From assembly GCF_027409185.1 (NCBI RefSeq), contig NC_084464.1:75946095-76010094 (forward strand): 64,000 nt of DNA, written 5' to 3'. This document shows, piece by piece, positions 48,390-61,334 of the stretch. The notes beneath the pieces were generated by a model that saw only the letters and a list, made by a program, of their open reading frames with translations, was not told the DNA's origin and ran no database searches. Position 1 is the first letter of the stretch, and every line of letters begins with the position of its first letter. A program made the position numbers and the translations under genes. The stretch is from Cynocephalus volans. Its lineage: Eukaryota > Chordata > Mammalia > Dermoptera > Cynocephalidae.

Positions 48390-48467
48390 GCTACCGAGGA
48401 CAGAAGGGAGAAAGAGGTGAACCTGGTATTGGGCTGCCAGGTAGTCCGGGTCTTCCTGGGACTTCAG
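48390..48467 (+). CDS. COL19A1: COL19A1 exon, 78 bp, COL1
   Basis: Completes Gly, then YRGQKGERGEPGIGLPGS and PGLPGTS. It contains one of the two Gly-X-Y imperfections typical of FACIT COL1 domains (GEP-GI-GLP, a G1G break). The acceptor is ttttctctccttcag. The donor gtatta is weak. Phase 1 on both sides. The next intron is 166 bp. Confidence 0.94.
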
Positions 48468-48633
48468 GTATTAGTGATACTATCTTCACAATACAAGCAA
48501 GCCTCTAAGAAAAGGAATAATACCTTCTCCCCTGTGGCCCTTGTATATCAAGATGAATGATTCATGTTTGTTGGATGGAGGGTGGGAGGGCCATATGTGA
48601 TCTGCATTCTGATAGGGTCTTTTATTTCATTAG

Positions 48634-48761
48634 CTCTGGGTTTGCCAGGCTCACCCGGTGCCCCAGGGCCTCAGGGCCCCCCAGGACCCAGTGGAAGATG
48701 TAACCCAGAAGACTGCCTCTATCCTGTGTCTCATGCCCAGCAACGGACAGGTGGGAAATGA
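48634..48761 (+). CDS. COL19A1: COL19A1 last coding exon, COL1 end and NC1
   Basis: It completes Ala, then reads LGLPGSPGAPGPQGPPGPSG and the NC1 tail RCNPEDCLYPVSHAQQRTGGK, stop TGA at 48759-48761. The GTSAL-G break at the exon join is the second COL1 imperfection (G4G). The Cys-x4-Cys at the COL1/NC1 border (CNPEDC) is the FACIT hallmark and forms inter-chain disulfides. The tail matches, from memory, the human alpha-1(XIX) end with only small changes, and is the main ground for naming the gene. Acceptor: atttcattag. Confidence 0.95.
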
Positions 48762-51700
48762 ACACATCTGAGGAAGATTTGGCTCCTGGTGATACCTCCT
48801 TGCTGTTGGAGCAATCTTAATACTGTCAGACTCTCATGATATGTGGGCTGCTTTTCTTTTCTTTTCTTTTTTTCCCCCTTTTTCTTTTCTTTCTTTTTTT
48901 TTCTTTTCTTTTTTTCCTTTGGTATAGGCCAGACATTAAAAGCAACAATTTGAATCCTACTCCTATAGTAATTGCAAATCAGCATTTTTAGATTTTTTCC
49001 AAATTCATTCCATAAGTTTTGTTTTACCATTTCTATAATTTTTATTCAGAGTTTTATATGAAATATGCAAGCAAATTTTATCATTAGTTCTTCTTCAAGA
49101 GGAAATTACATCTTATGTTTTAGTAGACTGATGATGATGTACATTTTGTAGACTCATCGACATGTGGTTGGCCTTTGATTCCTGAATTTTTAAGTTTCAG
49201 GCTTATCTTGAAGTTTCCTTGTTGTTTAAATTTGCTATCATTGCTAAAAATTTTGTCAACTTTTTTTTATATAGTGCATTGCTCCTATAGAATGATTTTT
49301 GACTACTTTTTATAACTTAAGAATTCTTATACCATCCTACAACTATCCTACTTATTCAGAAAAATAGATAGGCAATAAGAACTTCACTTTATAACTTATG
49401 CTTTGGAAAAAACACAGGAGACTATTTTTTCAGGGAGCCCAAAAACCCACCATAGCCAATTACTGAAATGATTTTGTTAATTCTGTATAATGAGCTCAAT
49501 TCAAAGCAATCACCACCAGTGTGAATACATACTGCATGAAAAGGGAGGAGTGAATTTCAATTGCATAAGAGTTCCACAAGAAAAGCCGAGCCATTTCTGG
49601 TCCCTTTACTAGGTTTCTCACTTGATAAAAAGAAAGCTCCTTTCCTTAGGAGGTGTTTGGTGGTGAAGACACCAAGCTGTCATTGGTACTCTTGAACTTA
49701 AAAGGCCTAGCAAGATCTTTGGGCCCCTGTATCCATTATCCTTCTGACCTCAGACTTTAGGAAGAACCGGCCATCAGAACAAAGGATTTAATTGTAGCAA
49801 CTGGAAAAGAAACCCACTTCCCCTAGAAGATGAAAGTGTGGTGTCAGCAAATGCATATTAAGACTCAAAGCTCTTAAGGAGAATGTTTCTCCAGAAGCTT
49901 CAGCAAGAGGTGGAGATCAGCAAAGGAAAACCCTGGGCCCAAATATGTGACTAGCACTCAGACCAAAAAGTTAACACTCACTGCAAAACCATGTCCTCTG
50001 AAAGGAAACAAAAATACAGTGATCATCAACTGAATTACTGGACAGTATTTCTATTGCATCACTGTACATTATTTTGAGAAATTGTGGTTGAAAACAATTG
50101 ATTTTCTAGAATATTGGGCATGAGGATGTTGCTGAAATCTAGGTTGTGGATCCCACGGATGCTAAACATGCCATCAGAGCCTTCCTGTCACAGAAAACAG
50201 GAGTTCACACCTCTTCAAGGATCAGTGCAGGTTCCAATTTGGTTTAAACAGGACAGGATGATTGCTTTGGTCTGTCAATGAAAAAATGAGTTTAGAAAGA
50301 CGAGCCCTCTGAAATTGGAAAAAGCTGTGAACAGAGTTATGTCCGGGGAGTGTGCCTAAATTAAGGCAGGGTTTGTTCAAATGCACCCATGATTTGAACT
50401 GGTTTTTATATTAGATGAATGAACTGCTGGTCAGGTACTGTCTACATGGCTGTGCATACATACAGCCTTTTAGTTATTTCATACTGAATTATGCTGTACA
50501 TTTCAATTCCAAGTTTATTTATTTTATTTTCCAAGGTTATTTATTTAAGTGTTTTTAAATTTGAATTGATTTTCTTCTTCATTTTCTTTCCTGTGCAATA
50601 CCTATAACGGTGCTGTGTTTTAAACTTACATAATTGGGATATATGTATTTTTTTAGTAAAATGATAATTTATCCCAAAAAAAGTGTACATAGATCTAAAA
50701 TTTGGTGCTATGTGTATATCTTGAGCTTTTAATTTGTTGAATTTTCTGAAAGCTTACAACTTACCTGCCATCATATTAATTTACTTGAATTTGTCATAAA
50801 GCTAAACATCTTATGTTTCAAAGATTATTTTTTCATGTTACTTAATAGGTTGTTTATCCTTTTGCCTCCTTGGTAATTCAGAAATATTTGTTTTATCATT
50901 TTAATGTTTTCATGAACTCCTTTGCTGATGGTGATCAGTGTATTCTTTGTTTTCTTTGAGTTGATCCTTTCATATACATAAAAACATGCAATTTATTTTC
51001 TTATTTTATAAATTCTGTTCATTTTCATTGTACAGAATATGTCGTGCATCCTTTCTTACAAATTGTATAGTTAGGAATCTTTCTTTTGCCGAATTATGTT
51101 AGCGTTTGAGTGGTTTATTCTTGTTTCAAGTATTTGGATTTATTCAGGTGATTTGAGAAGGGGGGGTAATATGTTATATGGTGCATATTACAGAGCAGAA
51201 CTGTCACAATGATTCAAGCTCATTTTTTTGTAACTGTGACTTATGACTAAATCTGACATAATTAGAGAAACAGGACGGTATCCACATGGTTCAAGCCTCT
51301 TTTACCCTATGTATTATTTACCCTCAAATACTTTTCCTTGCTTCAGCTCTGTCCACTGTGCAACAAAGGGCAGCAAGAAATGCTGGGTCCAGCTAACACA
51401 ACACCAAATGAAGTGGAGATTTGGCAGTTGCCCAATTCCTCTAATAAAAAGAAAGTGGATAATTTGGGTCCTAAAGTAGGGTGGGAAATTTTCCTCTAAA
51501 TAACTTGGTGGTTGCCAAATCTCTTGAACCATTTTGTTTCATTCCAAAACATTTGTTTACTTCCACATAGATGCCAGTAATGTCAACAGCAAGAGAGAAA
51601 AATTATCAGATTCTGTGAAATATCTCTTGTTTGTACTCCGGACAACATAAGTGTTTAATACAAAATAATTATGGGCCATGATGACAATACCAAAACTGTG

Positions 51701-53985
51701 TTTCCCATATACAAGTGTTTTTGAATTCCAGTCTTACTTTTTGTCCCAAGCCCAATTAATACTTTCAGATAGAAGTCTTTCTATGCAGAGAGTAAGATAT
51801 GACTTCAATTAATATTTATAGCCTTTGGAATCTAAAGAAAAAAAAATGAATAATTCATGAGTTTGTTCATTGTTCTTTCCAACTGGAGACATTAACCATT
51901 ACTTCTAACCACAACAGAAACACAGCCAGTCTTAACTTTTTGAATTTTTCACCTTGTGATTAAAGTAATTCAGTCAGTGACTTTAAAGTAACCCCACATT
52001 CTTATTTCTGTATGTCATAGCATTATTGAAACTTTAAAATTTTAGTCACTTATAGAGCTTAAGTAATTATCTTAAGATATGTTGTTTGTAAAAGTTGCCA
52101 TTTAATGCTTGGCTTATAAAGGAATTTTTATGAATATGTTTTAAAAGTTATATAAGGTTAAGCTTTCTGCAGTCTCTCTCATCTGTTGAGAACCTGATGT
52201 ACCTCCTTCTGTCCACAAGATGGTGTTTAAAGCAATTTGTTCAAAAAAACTGAACAGACTCGTAGAAATACATGGCTAGGAACAGTTTAGTGAACAACTA
52301 AATCAGACCCTTGCCTTTGAACTTTTTTTTAAAACTTTTGTAAATAACTTTGTGTTAATTTGTTTTATTTGTTTTGTTAATTTATATTTTTTTCCTAATT
52401 TTAAGTATCTTTATGAAGCAGGCACAATACTCATTGATTTACTGACTGTTTCAATTTTATTTCTTCAGAGGATACATATATATATACTTATATATCTAGT
52501 TAATGTGCAAATTGACTGAACTTTGCGTACTACCCTCGTATTTTAGTGATTGATATGAAAACATCTAAGTTACCATCCTACCTTCCAGACAGGACACAGA
52601 CTCTCGTTTGGCAGACAAATAAAAAGCATTAGATTATCACAATTAGACAATTTATAAAATTACACAATGTCTAACTCTATATTGTTAAAGGTACTTAAAA
52701 TTTTACAATTAGATATATATAATGTTTATATTTTTCTAGAAATATATCACTATTTACAAAAGTAAGATTAGGAGCGCTGTTTTTCAAAATACCACTCTTA
52801 TTTTCCTAACATTGGTAATAATACCTTGAGATTGAGAATTCTAGGTTAAGTGATATGCTGAACTTGTTTCAGTGAATCCTCATAATAGTTTTGCTGATTT
52901 GTTCATCGCTCTTGTTCATAAATTATTTTCCACATTTGTCCATATCCACCTCCTTAAGACACACAGTGTTTACCATCATCGTTTTCCAGTGTTGTTTCTT
53001 AAACTTTAGGGTTGAGGAATGCATGCCCCTTTCACACCATCTCCTTGCTTACAATGATTATGCCAGCTTTTAAGAAGAGGAGATACAGAAAGAAATGTAT
53101 TTGTATGTTTTGTGCCTACATATTCAAAGTGACTTAGCCCACTGAATTGTATTCAATGATGAGTTGACTGGTAAATCATTCATTACATTAAATTTGTTCA
53201 ACTGCTAGGAGTCTCAGGACACAGGACAAACGGTTGTCTTCATTTTTAGTGTGTGGTGTGGCTGGAGGTATAATCCAAACATTTTACTCAACAAAATTGG
53301 GCCGACTAACTGGTCGGTTTGGTTAAATTAAATGAAACACTAGGTGAACACAAAGAAAACTCATTCAGACAAGGAGACCTAGCACAGCAAAAATTTACCT
53401 GAAAAATAAGACAGGTTTATAAGATCAAAGCTGTCTAAGAAAATCTAAATCTAATTCAAGTTCAGATCCAATAGTGAGTGATATATGGTACAACTCAAGG
53501 TGCTTGCTTCATGAATCTATCAAAAGTGAATACCAACAAAGCAGGATGTTTTACTGAACTTAAGGGTAGTTAAACAAGTTTTAAGTTGATAAGAAGTGTG
53601 TGTGTTGCTTAACCATAATACGTTTATGGGTGTAAAGGTATTTTACAACTTTTTATTTTGCTGTATTATTTAAAGTATATTTTAGGGATAAATATTTTTC
53701 AATGTATTTATGTATTTAAATTCAGATTATATTATGGCACATTTTAGAACCATTTATTTTTAAAATAACATTTAGGATGTGTTTTTTTCCCATTTTGTTT
53801 GTTCTCTATCTTACCTCATCAAACTAAAGTTTAATTCAATATACTCACTCATGTTAAGTGGAATGGCACTAGTGTTATTCTAAATCCCACATGGGTATAG
53901 TGCTTTGAGGCCTTGATTCCTATACGTTCATTATGTATAGTGAGCTTGTCACCTATCTCAGCAATAAAGGATTTGACCCTAATTC
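48762..53985 (+). other. COL19A1: Probable COL19A1 3' UTR, end not fixed
   Basis: Long AT-rich sequence after the stop with no collagen or other gene. The human COL19A1 mRNA is known to have a 3' UTR of several kb, so most of this is likely transcribed. Candidate AATAAA signals are at 51443-51448, 52618-52623 and 53963-53968; sequence alone cannot choose. A C/T-rich tract lies at 48849-48920 and AU-rich elements at about 50513-50547. Confidence 0.5.
50513..50547 (+). promoter_or_regulatory. COL19A1: AU-rich element cluster in 3' UTR
   Basis: Two UUAUUUAUU-type nonamers occur here: 'tttatttattttatttt' at 50513-50529 and 'ttatttattta' at 50537-50547. Such elements recruit mRNA-decay factors when they lie in a 3' UTR. 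Role inferred. Confidence 0.4.
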
Positions 53986-56603
53986 AGGGAATTCTAAGTT
54001 GCAGTTATTAATGCCATATCGAGCCTTCACCGCTTCTTGTGGCTGAAGCTCCACACTCAGTTCCATTCTGTTAGGTCTCAACCACAGAAATGCTCCAAAG
54101 GCGCTCTCACGTCAAGGTGAGCCCCACAGGGAACCTGTAATTGGTCTGTTGCAGGGTTCATGTTTATACTGTACTGATAAATGTAGTTGTATTTGTCACA
54201 TGAATCATGGCTTGGCTTGTAATAATGAAGTTTATAACCCATCTCTGTGGCAGCTCATAAAAAGCTAATGATTTCAGGTGAGAATTATAAGCAGAAACAA
54301 AAGTCAGAGAACAAGCGATCCTTTGGGACTTTTGTTCCCCAAAGTGATCGCCTCACTAAAGTCATTTGAGATCCATTGCTGGAGAGGTCCCTGAGTGAGA
54401 TAAGAAATATCCCAATTTACTTTTCTCATAAATATAAGCCCATATCATGAATGATAAGACAATAGGCAATAAATAAACACATAGCATGTTTTCTTAACAG
54501 AAATAAATTACACCAATACATGCAATGGATTTCTATGTTTACTAGATTGGGCAGTGACTTACATAGTTCTGAACTACTCTTACCTTCAAATCCTTTTATG
54601 ATAAATAAACTAGGTGCTTTCTAAGGAATATTGTTGTCTTTTCATACACAAATTTTCAACTTGGAAGCTAAAGACAAATTCAAATAAATCTCAAAAAGAA
54701 AGTTAGAAGGACAATTTCTCTCATTGGTTGTTTCTCCAGTTTTTCTTGGGTGACTTGGAGTCAAGAGCAAGATGAGAAGCATGTTAAGAAGAAAGTTAGC
54801 ATAAATTGCCATTTATTATGACAAAAAATAATTATCAGTCAGCATCCTGTTCCTAATAACCAAATCTATTAAATGTTACACTTACTCTAGCCAATTGTTT
54901 AAAGAGCATTTAAGCATGTGCATTTATAGATAGACATTATTACAGTTAGCCAATTTTGATTGAATATTTACTGAGCTATATGTACTTAATAATATCACGT
55001 CTTAGGTCACAAGTTCACTTAAGAAAACTAAGTACACCATTGAACGGTATTTATTTTCCTGTATGAAAAAAGGACTTGACCTATGTTTATTGAACACAGA
55101 TATTCTTTTAAAAATTGATATTTAAAATCACTTATGTCCATTGCCCATTTGTAAACAGCAAGATTACTGGTTTGCTAGTATTTTTTATTTCCTCAATACT
55201 GCTTTTTTACTTCTTTTGCCAGGGCTACCAGCAAATGTTTAAAAGTAATTTTCTTAATATTGGTAATGATTTCATGTATCTCTAGTGACTTTCCACCTAT
55301 GTTGGTTTACTTTTAAGCTCAGAGATTTTGTACCTCAGAAATACTATAATAGCCAAAAAATTAAATAATGTCATCAGATGTGTGTGATCTTCAAAAGCAG
55401 GGATTTACATTAAGCTTATTTCAGGTTGCAAATAAATCAGATTTTACTAATGATGTTTAAGAATAGCAATATTGGTTTAGTGAGCTTGAAATATAAAGTA
55501 CCCATAAATAATCAAATCAATCACCTAACCTGATATAACTACTCATTCATACTCTTCTGGTAGACAGAAGCCAATTACCCAAAACCATGCCAGTGGATTT
55601 TGATGCTCAGTCAGACTGGGAAGTGATTTTCATAGTTCTTAGCCAACCTGTCAGATATTTGTGAAGAAACCATATCATGCTGCCATAGAAAATAAATGAG
55701 AAATCATTTGCTCTTCATTAACATGCCAGTTTCTAACCAACTTTATTTGCATGTTCCTCTCTTGGCGAGTGCTCTAGTTGACACTTCATCCAACTTCTTA
55801 AAATATCTCAAAGAGGATTTCCAAATTTCTATTTTGTAGAGAGATATACTTGGTCTAATTCAATATTTATCAACTCCCGTAGAGAGAATTTGCTGGACAC
55901 TTTTCTTTGCAGTTTCTCAGTCAGGTTATCAACTGCTTCCGTAAACTATTTCACTTAACTGAAATTTATAATGCATTGTTCCCACCATTTGGAATGTGCT
56001 GGTTTTGCATAATGTATTTGTTAGTAGTTATTTGCAATGTTCCTTACTGTATCTGTGGAGCTTGTTGTACAGAATTTATATATATCAGGTTTGTAAAACA
56101 GTTGAGGGAACTTTTCTTTGAAATTTTATTTTTTTTAATTTTCTTACTAATGTGATACTGTAGAACTCAGAAACATGTTTATTTGATTACCTAATTTTTC
56201 TTTTGTTGTACTTAATTATGTCACTTCAGTTAAAATAAAAGCACTTTCATGAAGATTGTTTCTTTACATTTATTTGACTATGTGTCACAGCTCCTAAAAA
56301 AGTTTGCTATTTTTATAAAGATTGTTTTAGGGAGCTATAATAGATACCTCCACTTCCAAAACTTATCTTCCAAATGGGGGAAGAATATCCTTTCAGTCAG
56401 TATAAATGACACTGATTTGTGTAGCCAAGTTGGAATCTTAAGCACAATTCATGCTAGAAGCACAGAAGTAGATGCTGTAAGCAGTTTTTTAAAAATCCAA
56501 ATACAGATTACATATTGATTGATTTAACCAAAACAACCGAGACTAGAATTTCAAAATGTATAGAAAGTACACACAAGAAAAACATTGACATCAAAAATCC
56601 TGT

Positions 56604-56828
56604 TAAGCTAGAGGTGAAAAGAGGAGGGGAGGGGAAGGGGGAAGGGGGCTGATGAGGAACTGGTCAACAACAGAAAGAATGATTGTGCGTCGTGATGATG
56701 AATAAGCCAACTGTACTGATCTAACCCCACACATTCTACACAATCACTGAAAATCAACCTTGTACCCCACATGCATATATAATACATTATCTAAAAAACT
56801 GAAAAAAAAAATTGGCAAATAAAAAGAA
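56604..56828 (+). mobile_element. Short retroposed element with A-rich tail and target duplication
   Basis: About 225 bp starting with a G/A-rich polypurine block (about 56618-56648), a unique middle, and an A-rich end. The 11-bp word aaaaatcctgt at 56593-56603 is repeated at 56829-56839. The G-rich start and A tail suggest a severely 5'-truncated L1 of a subfamily different from the three young copies. Family unassigned. Confidence 0.65.
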
Positions 56829-57339
56829 AAAAATCCTGTAGGGCTTGCTCTCCCTTAACTTGAGAGAATTGAGTTCTATAAACTAACTGAAGATATTGAC
56901 TATTTTGTCCTGCAACTAGTCACTTACATTCACTGTGACGTAAAATGTGTACATTATATCCTTTTAATAGTTCAAGTAGATGTTGATGAAACAGCAAACC
57001 AGTGTGATTATAATAGTAATAAAGTGGTTGAGTGGTCAGGAAATAACTATCTTATTGTTAAGAATACCGTGCTTTAGCTGACCTGTCTTTATAAAGCTGA
57101 TAATAGTGAAACAAATCATTTTTGCAGCAGTGAAGTTCTGAGTAGGAGGGAGATAACAAACCACTGGAATGAAGGTTCTTAACCTAGGAACCAAACAAGG
57201 CTAGATTTAAAAGAGTCCATGAAATGTCTGAAATAATATGCAAAAATATATATGTATATGTATTTGTGCATTTTTCTGGGGTATGGTCCATTGCTTTTAT
57301 TAGAATCTGAAAAAGGTCCGTGAAGCTCTCCCCACACCC

Positions 57340-57341
<2 letters not shown>

Positions 57342-57390
<49 letters not shown>
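57342..57390. repeat. (CA)n microsatellite
   Basis: About 24 CA units without interruption, likely polymorphic. Confidence 0.9.
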
Positions 57391-57395
<5 letters not shown>

Positions 57396-57592
57396 AACAT
57401 CTGTCACAGGGTAATATGCTTCATGGAATAGTAAAGACTTTTTAATTCTCTGTGTAGAAAAAAAGTACTGATAGTATAAACATACAATACCAATAATTTA
57501 AAAATTTTTAATGTATCTAAATAAGCTCAGTGACTCCTTTTCATTGAACATGATTACTTATAAGAAAACATGCAAGAGATTAAGAAATCATA

Positions 57593-58324
57593 TTTATTTC
57601 TTCTTTGGTACAACCAGAGATGTTACCTCAAACCTTTAAAATAAATAATCTCATCAATAAAAGTTATAAATGCCAGGGTATTAAAATTCCTTCTTCGCTT
57701 TAACATAGAAGGACTCAAAATATTAACAGGTTTTGGGTACAGTACATACAGTTCAACAAAAATTCAGGCTGAAGATGAAAACCAACATGTGACTTAAGGA
57801 AGTCATTTTGGGTGACACAGCCCTTTCCTGCCACTCCCAAGAGAGCACATTGACAGGGATCGTAAGCACCAATTCTACTGAATGTAGTGGGGTGTCTTCA
57901 TAACTAGTCTAGTCATCCTCTGTATAACTAAAACAATAAGCTAAGAACAACATCTGAATAAAAAATGAAAATAACTACTGCAACTGAGGTAAACCAAACT
58001 GTTGTTTTTGTTTATTGGCACAGTGGCCCACAATATATCACATATGTGTAGCACACTGAAGTTCAATATCCTGGGAATAGGATTATAAATTTATTTAAAG
58101 GGAAGGTTTTCTGTTTTGTTTTGTTTTTAATGCTAACTCTGCTGTCTTCCCTCCAAGAAAAAGGAAAGAGGACTTGAATAGCACCATTGTCTAAACAGAT
58201 CGTCAAGTAGGACTTCTGTAATCACGTGGCAGGTAATACATTGACATCTTTGCCCCAGCTTCAGGTGGTGTTTCTCTTCCAAGCTCCTTCGCCAGGCATG
58301 GTTTATGCAGACAGCCATGCAGCT
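57593..58324 (-). other. COL9A1: Probable COL9A1 3' UTR
   Basis: Sequence after the COL9A1 stop on the - strand. AATAAA signals on that strand lie at 58090-58095 and 57593-57598. The second gives a UTR of about 730 nt, near what I remember for the human gene. The choice is an inference. Confidence 0.5.
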
Positions 58325-58518
58325 CTAAGCCTTTGACTGATCAGGCCCTTTGCTAAATGCTCGCTGACCAGCCTGCATGGTACAGGAGGCTGGCTCACAG
58401 AAACCTGGAGGACCAGGAGGGCCAGGTGGGCCAGGCACACCAGGAATTCCTGCCACCCCTGGGGGGCCTTGCTCACCATCCCGGCCATTTCTCCCATAGC
58501 TGGCAGGGCCTGGGTCAC
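58325..58518 (-). CDS. COL9A1: COL9A1 last coding exon, COL1 end and NC1
   Basis: The - strand reads (G)[20 protein letters not shown], continues VAGIPGVPG and Pro-rich triplets, then NC1: [20 protein letters not shown] and DQSKA, stop TAG at 58325-58327. The alpha-1(IX) chain is part of the type IX FACIT heterotrimer on cartilage collagen II fibrils. GPASY-G is a COL1 G4G imperfection, and CEPASC is the FACIT Cys-x4-Cys at the COL1/NC1 border. The acceptor is gtgtgtttcag at 58519, and the first Gly codon is split, with its first base in the previous exon. From memory the human chain ends AFNKGPDP, so the end here differs and is slightly longer. No other COL9A1 exon is found up to 64000. Confidence 0.95.
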
Positions 58519-58774
58519 CTGAAACACACAAAACATTGCACATGTGAACAGGAGACTTCTCATAGCTGCAAATTGGCAAAAGGCACTGGACTTCTGCAGC
58601 CCACAATGTACAGAGAAGGGTCTTAATAAATGCTTTTGGAAAGGATGGGTCATGGCTGATGATGATGATAATGATGAAGTTAAATTAAATTAATTAAATC
58701 CCTTCATTGTACTTGGGTTTCATAAAAATTAAAAGTAGAAATGTCCCTCAGCATATCTAACCCACATTTCCATC

Positions 58775-59115
58775 AGTAGAACTGCACTGTGCAACATGGT
58801 AGCCTCTAGCCACATGTCTAGAGCACTGAAATGTGGCTGGACCAAATTGAGATGAACTAGAAGTATAAAACACACCTGGATTTTGAAGACTTAGTATGAA
58901 AATAAAATGTAAAATACTTCATTAACAATTTTTGTGTTAATTACATGTTAAAATGGTAATATTTTGCACACTGTGGGTTAAATAAACTATATTAATAAAA
59001 TTAATTTCACCTGATTTTTTTATCTTTTTAATGTGGCTACTAGAAGATTTAAAATCATACATGCGACTCACATTTTTTGCTCACATTATATTTCTTCTGA
59101 ACAGTGCTGCAATAG
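58775..59115. repeat. Probable DNA transposon with inverted ends
   Basis: 'gcactgtgcaacatggtagc' and 'ctagccacatgtctagagca' at the left and 'atgtggctactagaagattt' and 'cagtgctgcaatagcag' at the right are partly inverted to each other, as in MER-type non-autonomous elements. The family is recognised only in outline. Confidence 0.4.
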
Positions 59116-59164
59116 CAGCATCCCTTATTTCTAATAGGTGAGCAACACCTGTATGGGGAGAAGT

Positions 59165-59370
59165 CTCGCCCAGTGGTTGAAAACACAGGTTTTGGAAATA
59201 GACAAATGGCTTTAAGTTCTATTTCTGCCACTTATGAATACTGTTACTTTAGCAACTCCCTAACCTGTCAGTTTTTTCATCTACAAGATGGCATAATGCA
59301 TTCCTTATAAATTAAATTCCATGATTGAAAGTACCTGATAAATGGGGGCTATTATTACAATCATTGAGAT
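59165..59370 (+). repeat. MIR SINE
   Basis: 'cagtggttgaaaacacaggt', 'tctatttctgccacttatga', 'caactccctaacctgtcagt' and 'ttcatctacaagatggcata' are in MIR sense order. Confidence 0.75.
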
Positions 59371-60459
59371 ATTATTGATTAATGTCTTTTAGAAGAGTGT
59401 GCCGTGTGCCCTAGAAAATTCTATGATATTCTTCTCACTAGGGGCTTACCCCAACGTAAATTTCACCATAGCAAGTTCCTTGGGAACATTTCTTCCATTT
59501 GTCATTTTCAAAGATAGTCTGTTTCACCCAAGGGGGCACATTTTCTGAGGCATGGCACCCGTAACAGAGAGAATTTCTGTTGAACATTTACCCCATTGCA
59601 CTAGCAGTTTCATACTATTATTGCAAAGGCAACTATGAAAAATCAGTGTTAAACCTATCATCTATGCCATGATAACATAGCATGATAGAGATCTTCATTT
59701 TAGCTCAGCCATCCTAACCTTGGCCATTCAGCAAAAAAACTGAAAGCCAAATCTACCTGGTCAATTACATATTTACATAGGTTTAGTTATTTTCTTTCTT
59801 TTCTTTTTCTATTTTAGTGGTCTTATCACATATGTCTCTTGTTGGTCTTAGTGGTTTGGTCTTGTTAAGTGGTTTTATTACATATATCTCACATACTTTC
59901 AGAAGGATAGTAGGTTAAAGACCCCATTTTACATATAGTATCTCATTCTTCCTCTTGTGCTAACAACTAGACTCACACACAGCAATGTCATAGGGAAAAA
60001 CATTAACAAGCTTTAAGGGAGCATAATTATCTTTGAATTTATCCATTTCAAGGCTGTAGGTAGGCAGAACTGTAAGTAATTTCCCTTAATTTATCCTGTA
60101 AGCTTTCATTCAACTATATTAATTGTGATGAAGAAGATAATTATGTGTTTTTTCCTAATGGCAAAGCCCTTCTCCTTGATCTGCTGCGTCTATAGATGAG
60201 GCTGTAGCAGAACTGTGCCTTTAGCGGAGCCTATTTAGATCCCCTGACACTTGCAGCAGTTAAAGATTAAATTGATTTTTTTTAAGGTTTAAAAGATGGG
60301 CCAGATCTAAATGCATATAAAAGGTGGTTTTCATGCACCTCATCAGGACGAATGTCCCCACTGAGACATACCTGGTCTGCCTTAACAAAATCAAATCAAG
60401 CTTAGGAAGAGAAAATGCCCAAAGGAGAGGTGGAAAACCAGATAAGCACAGGGATCATG

Positions 60460-60650
60460 TAGCTCAGGGTTGGACAAGCTTCAGCCAAATCCTGTTTTTG
60501 TAAATAGTTTCATTACAACACAGGCATTGTCATTGGACTGTGGCTGCTTTTGCATTACAAGGGCAGAGCTGAGTAGCCTCAACAGAGATCACATGACACT
60601 CAAAGCCAAGAGATCTGGTTCTTTACAGAAAAAGTTTGCTGACCCCTAAT
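60460..60650 (+). repeat. MER58-like hAT transposon
   Basis: 'gttggacaagcttcagccaa', 'aatcctgtttttgtaaatag', 'ggcagagctgagtagcctca', 'ctttacagaaaaagtttgct' and 'gacccctaa' give both ends and the centre of the short hAT-type element also seen, interrupted, at 31790. Confidence 0.6.
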
Positions 60651-61334
60651 GCTGTAAAAAAAAAAAAGAATTGGGGCCTGGATTAAGAAATTTACTAGAA
60701 GAAAACGTATAGTACAAGTATAACGAAAATTGGCCATTGATATTCCACATCAGTGCTGGGGAGACAAGAGGGAAGAGTGAGGCCCGTGGTAAACAAGAGT
60801 GGATCCTGGCAGCAGCGCTGCTCCGTCTAACCACTGCCATGGGGGATATGGGCCTGTGTTGTCAGAACTTCTGATAATTTTCAAGAAAAGCCAGGAAGCT
60901 GAATTTTTAAATAAACCTCTCTCAATTTTTTAACGTTAGCAACTAATTCAAACTTTCTTTAACATTTGTAGAGCCAGCCCCCTGCCTAAAATCTTAAATT
61001 GAAGGAAATTTATTCTCTAATATGCAAACAATATTTAAAAGCAGAAAGAACACTTTTCGGATTTTTATGTTTAGTTCCCACATTTCAATACATTCCAAAA
61101 GTGTTTTTAACTTGCTGAGTTTATTCCAAATTCCTGCTCATCCTTTAAGGAAAGATCTGATGAAGTCATCCTGTCTACTCTTGATTTATTTTATGAAAAG
61201 TACATCTAGTCCAATTCTGCCTTTGCCAAAGGCAGCGATTTATCCTTTGGAGCTTTGGATGATGTCATCATCATCACCTTCATCACTAACAATAAAAATG
61301 CTTTCTTTCCCTTTACCATGTTCCATAAACTCTG

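Larger units (their letters stand above)
53986..57580. other. Region between the two collagen genes
   Basis: AT-rich, without supported genes. Contains a short retroposon (56604-56828) and a CA repeat (57342-57390). Frames at 55907-56155 and 56249-56518 show no motif. Part of this may still be transcribed from either gene. Confidence 0.5.

Noticed and set aside
48731..49030. Lys/Glu-rich 99-residue - frame
   Set aside because: Translation of the pyrimidine-rich tract at 48849-48920 in the COL19A1 3' UTR.
52213..52226. CTCF-like word CCACAAGATGGTGT
   Set aside because: Two mismatches at informative core positions; too weak to list.
58357..58626. + strand frame over the COL9A1 exon
   Set aside because: Antisense of the real exon; the acceptor and stop fit only the - strand.
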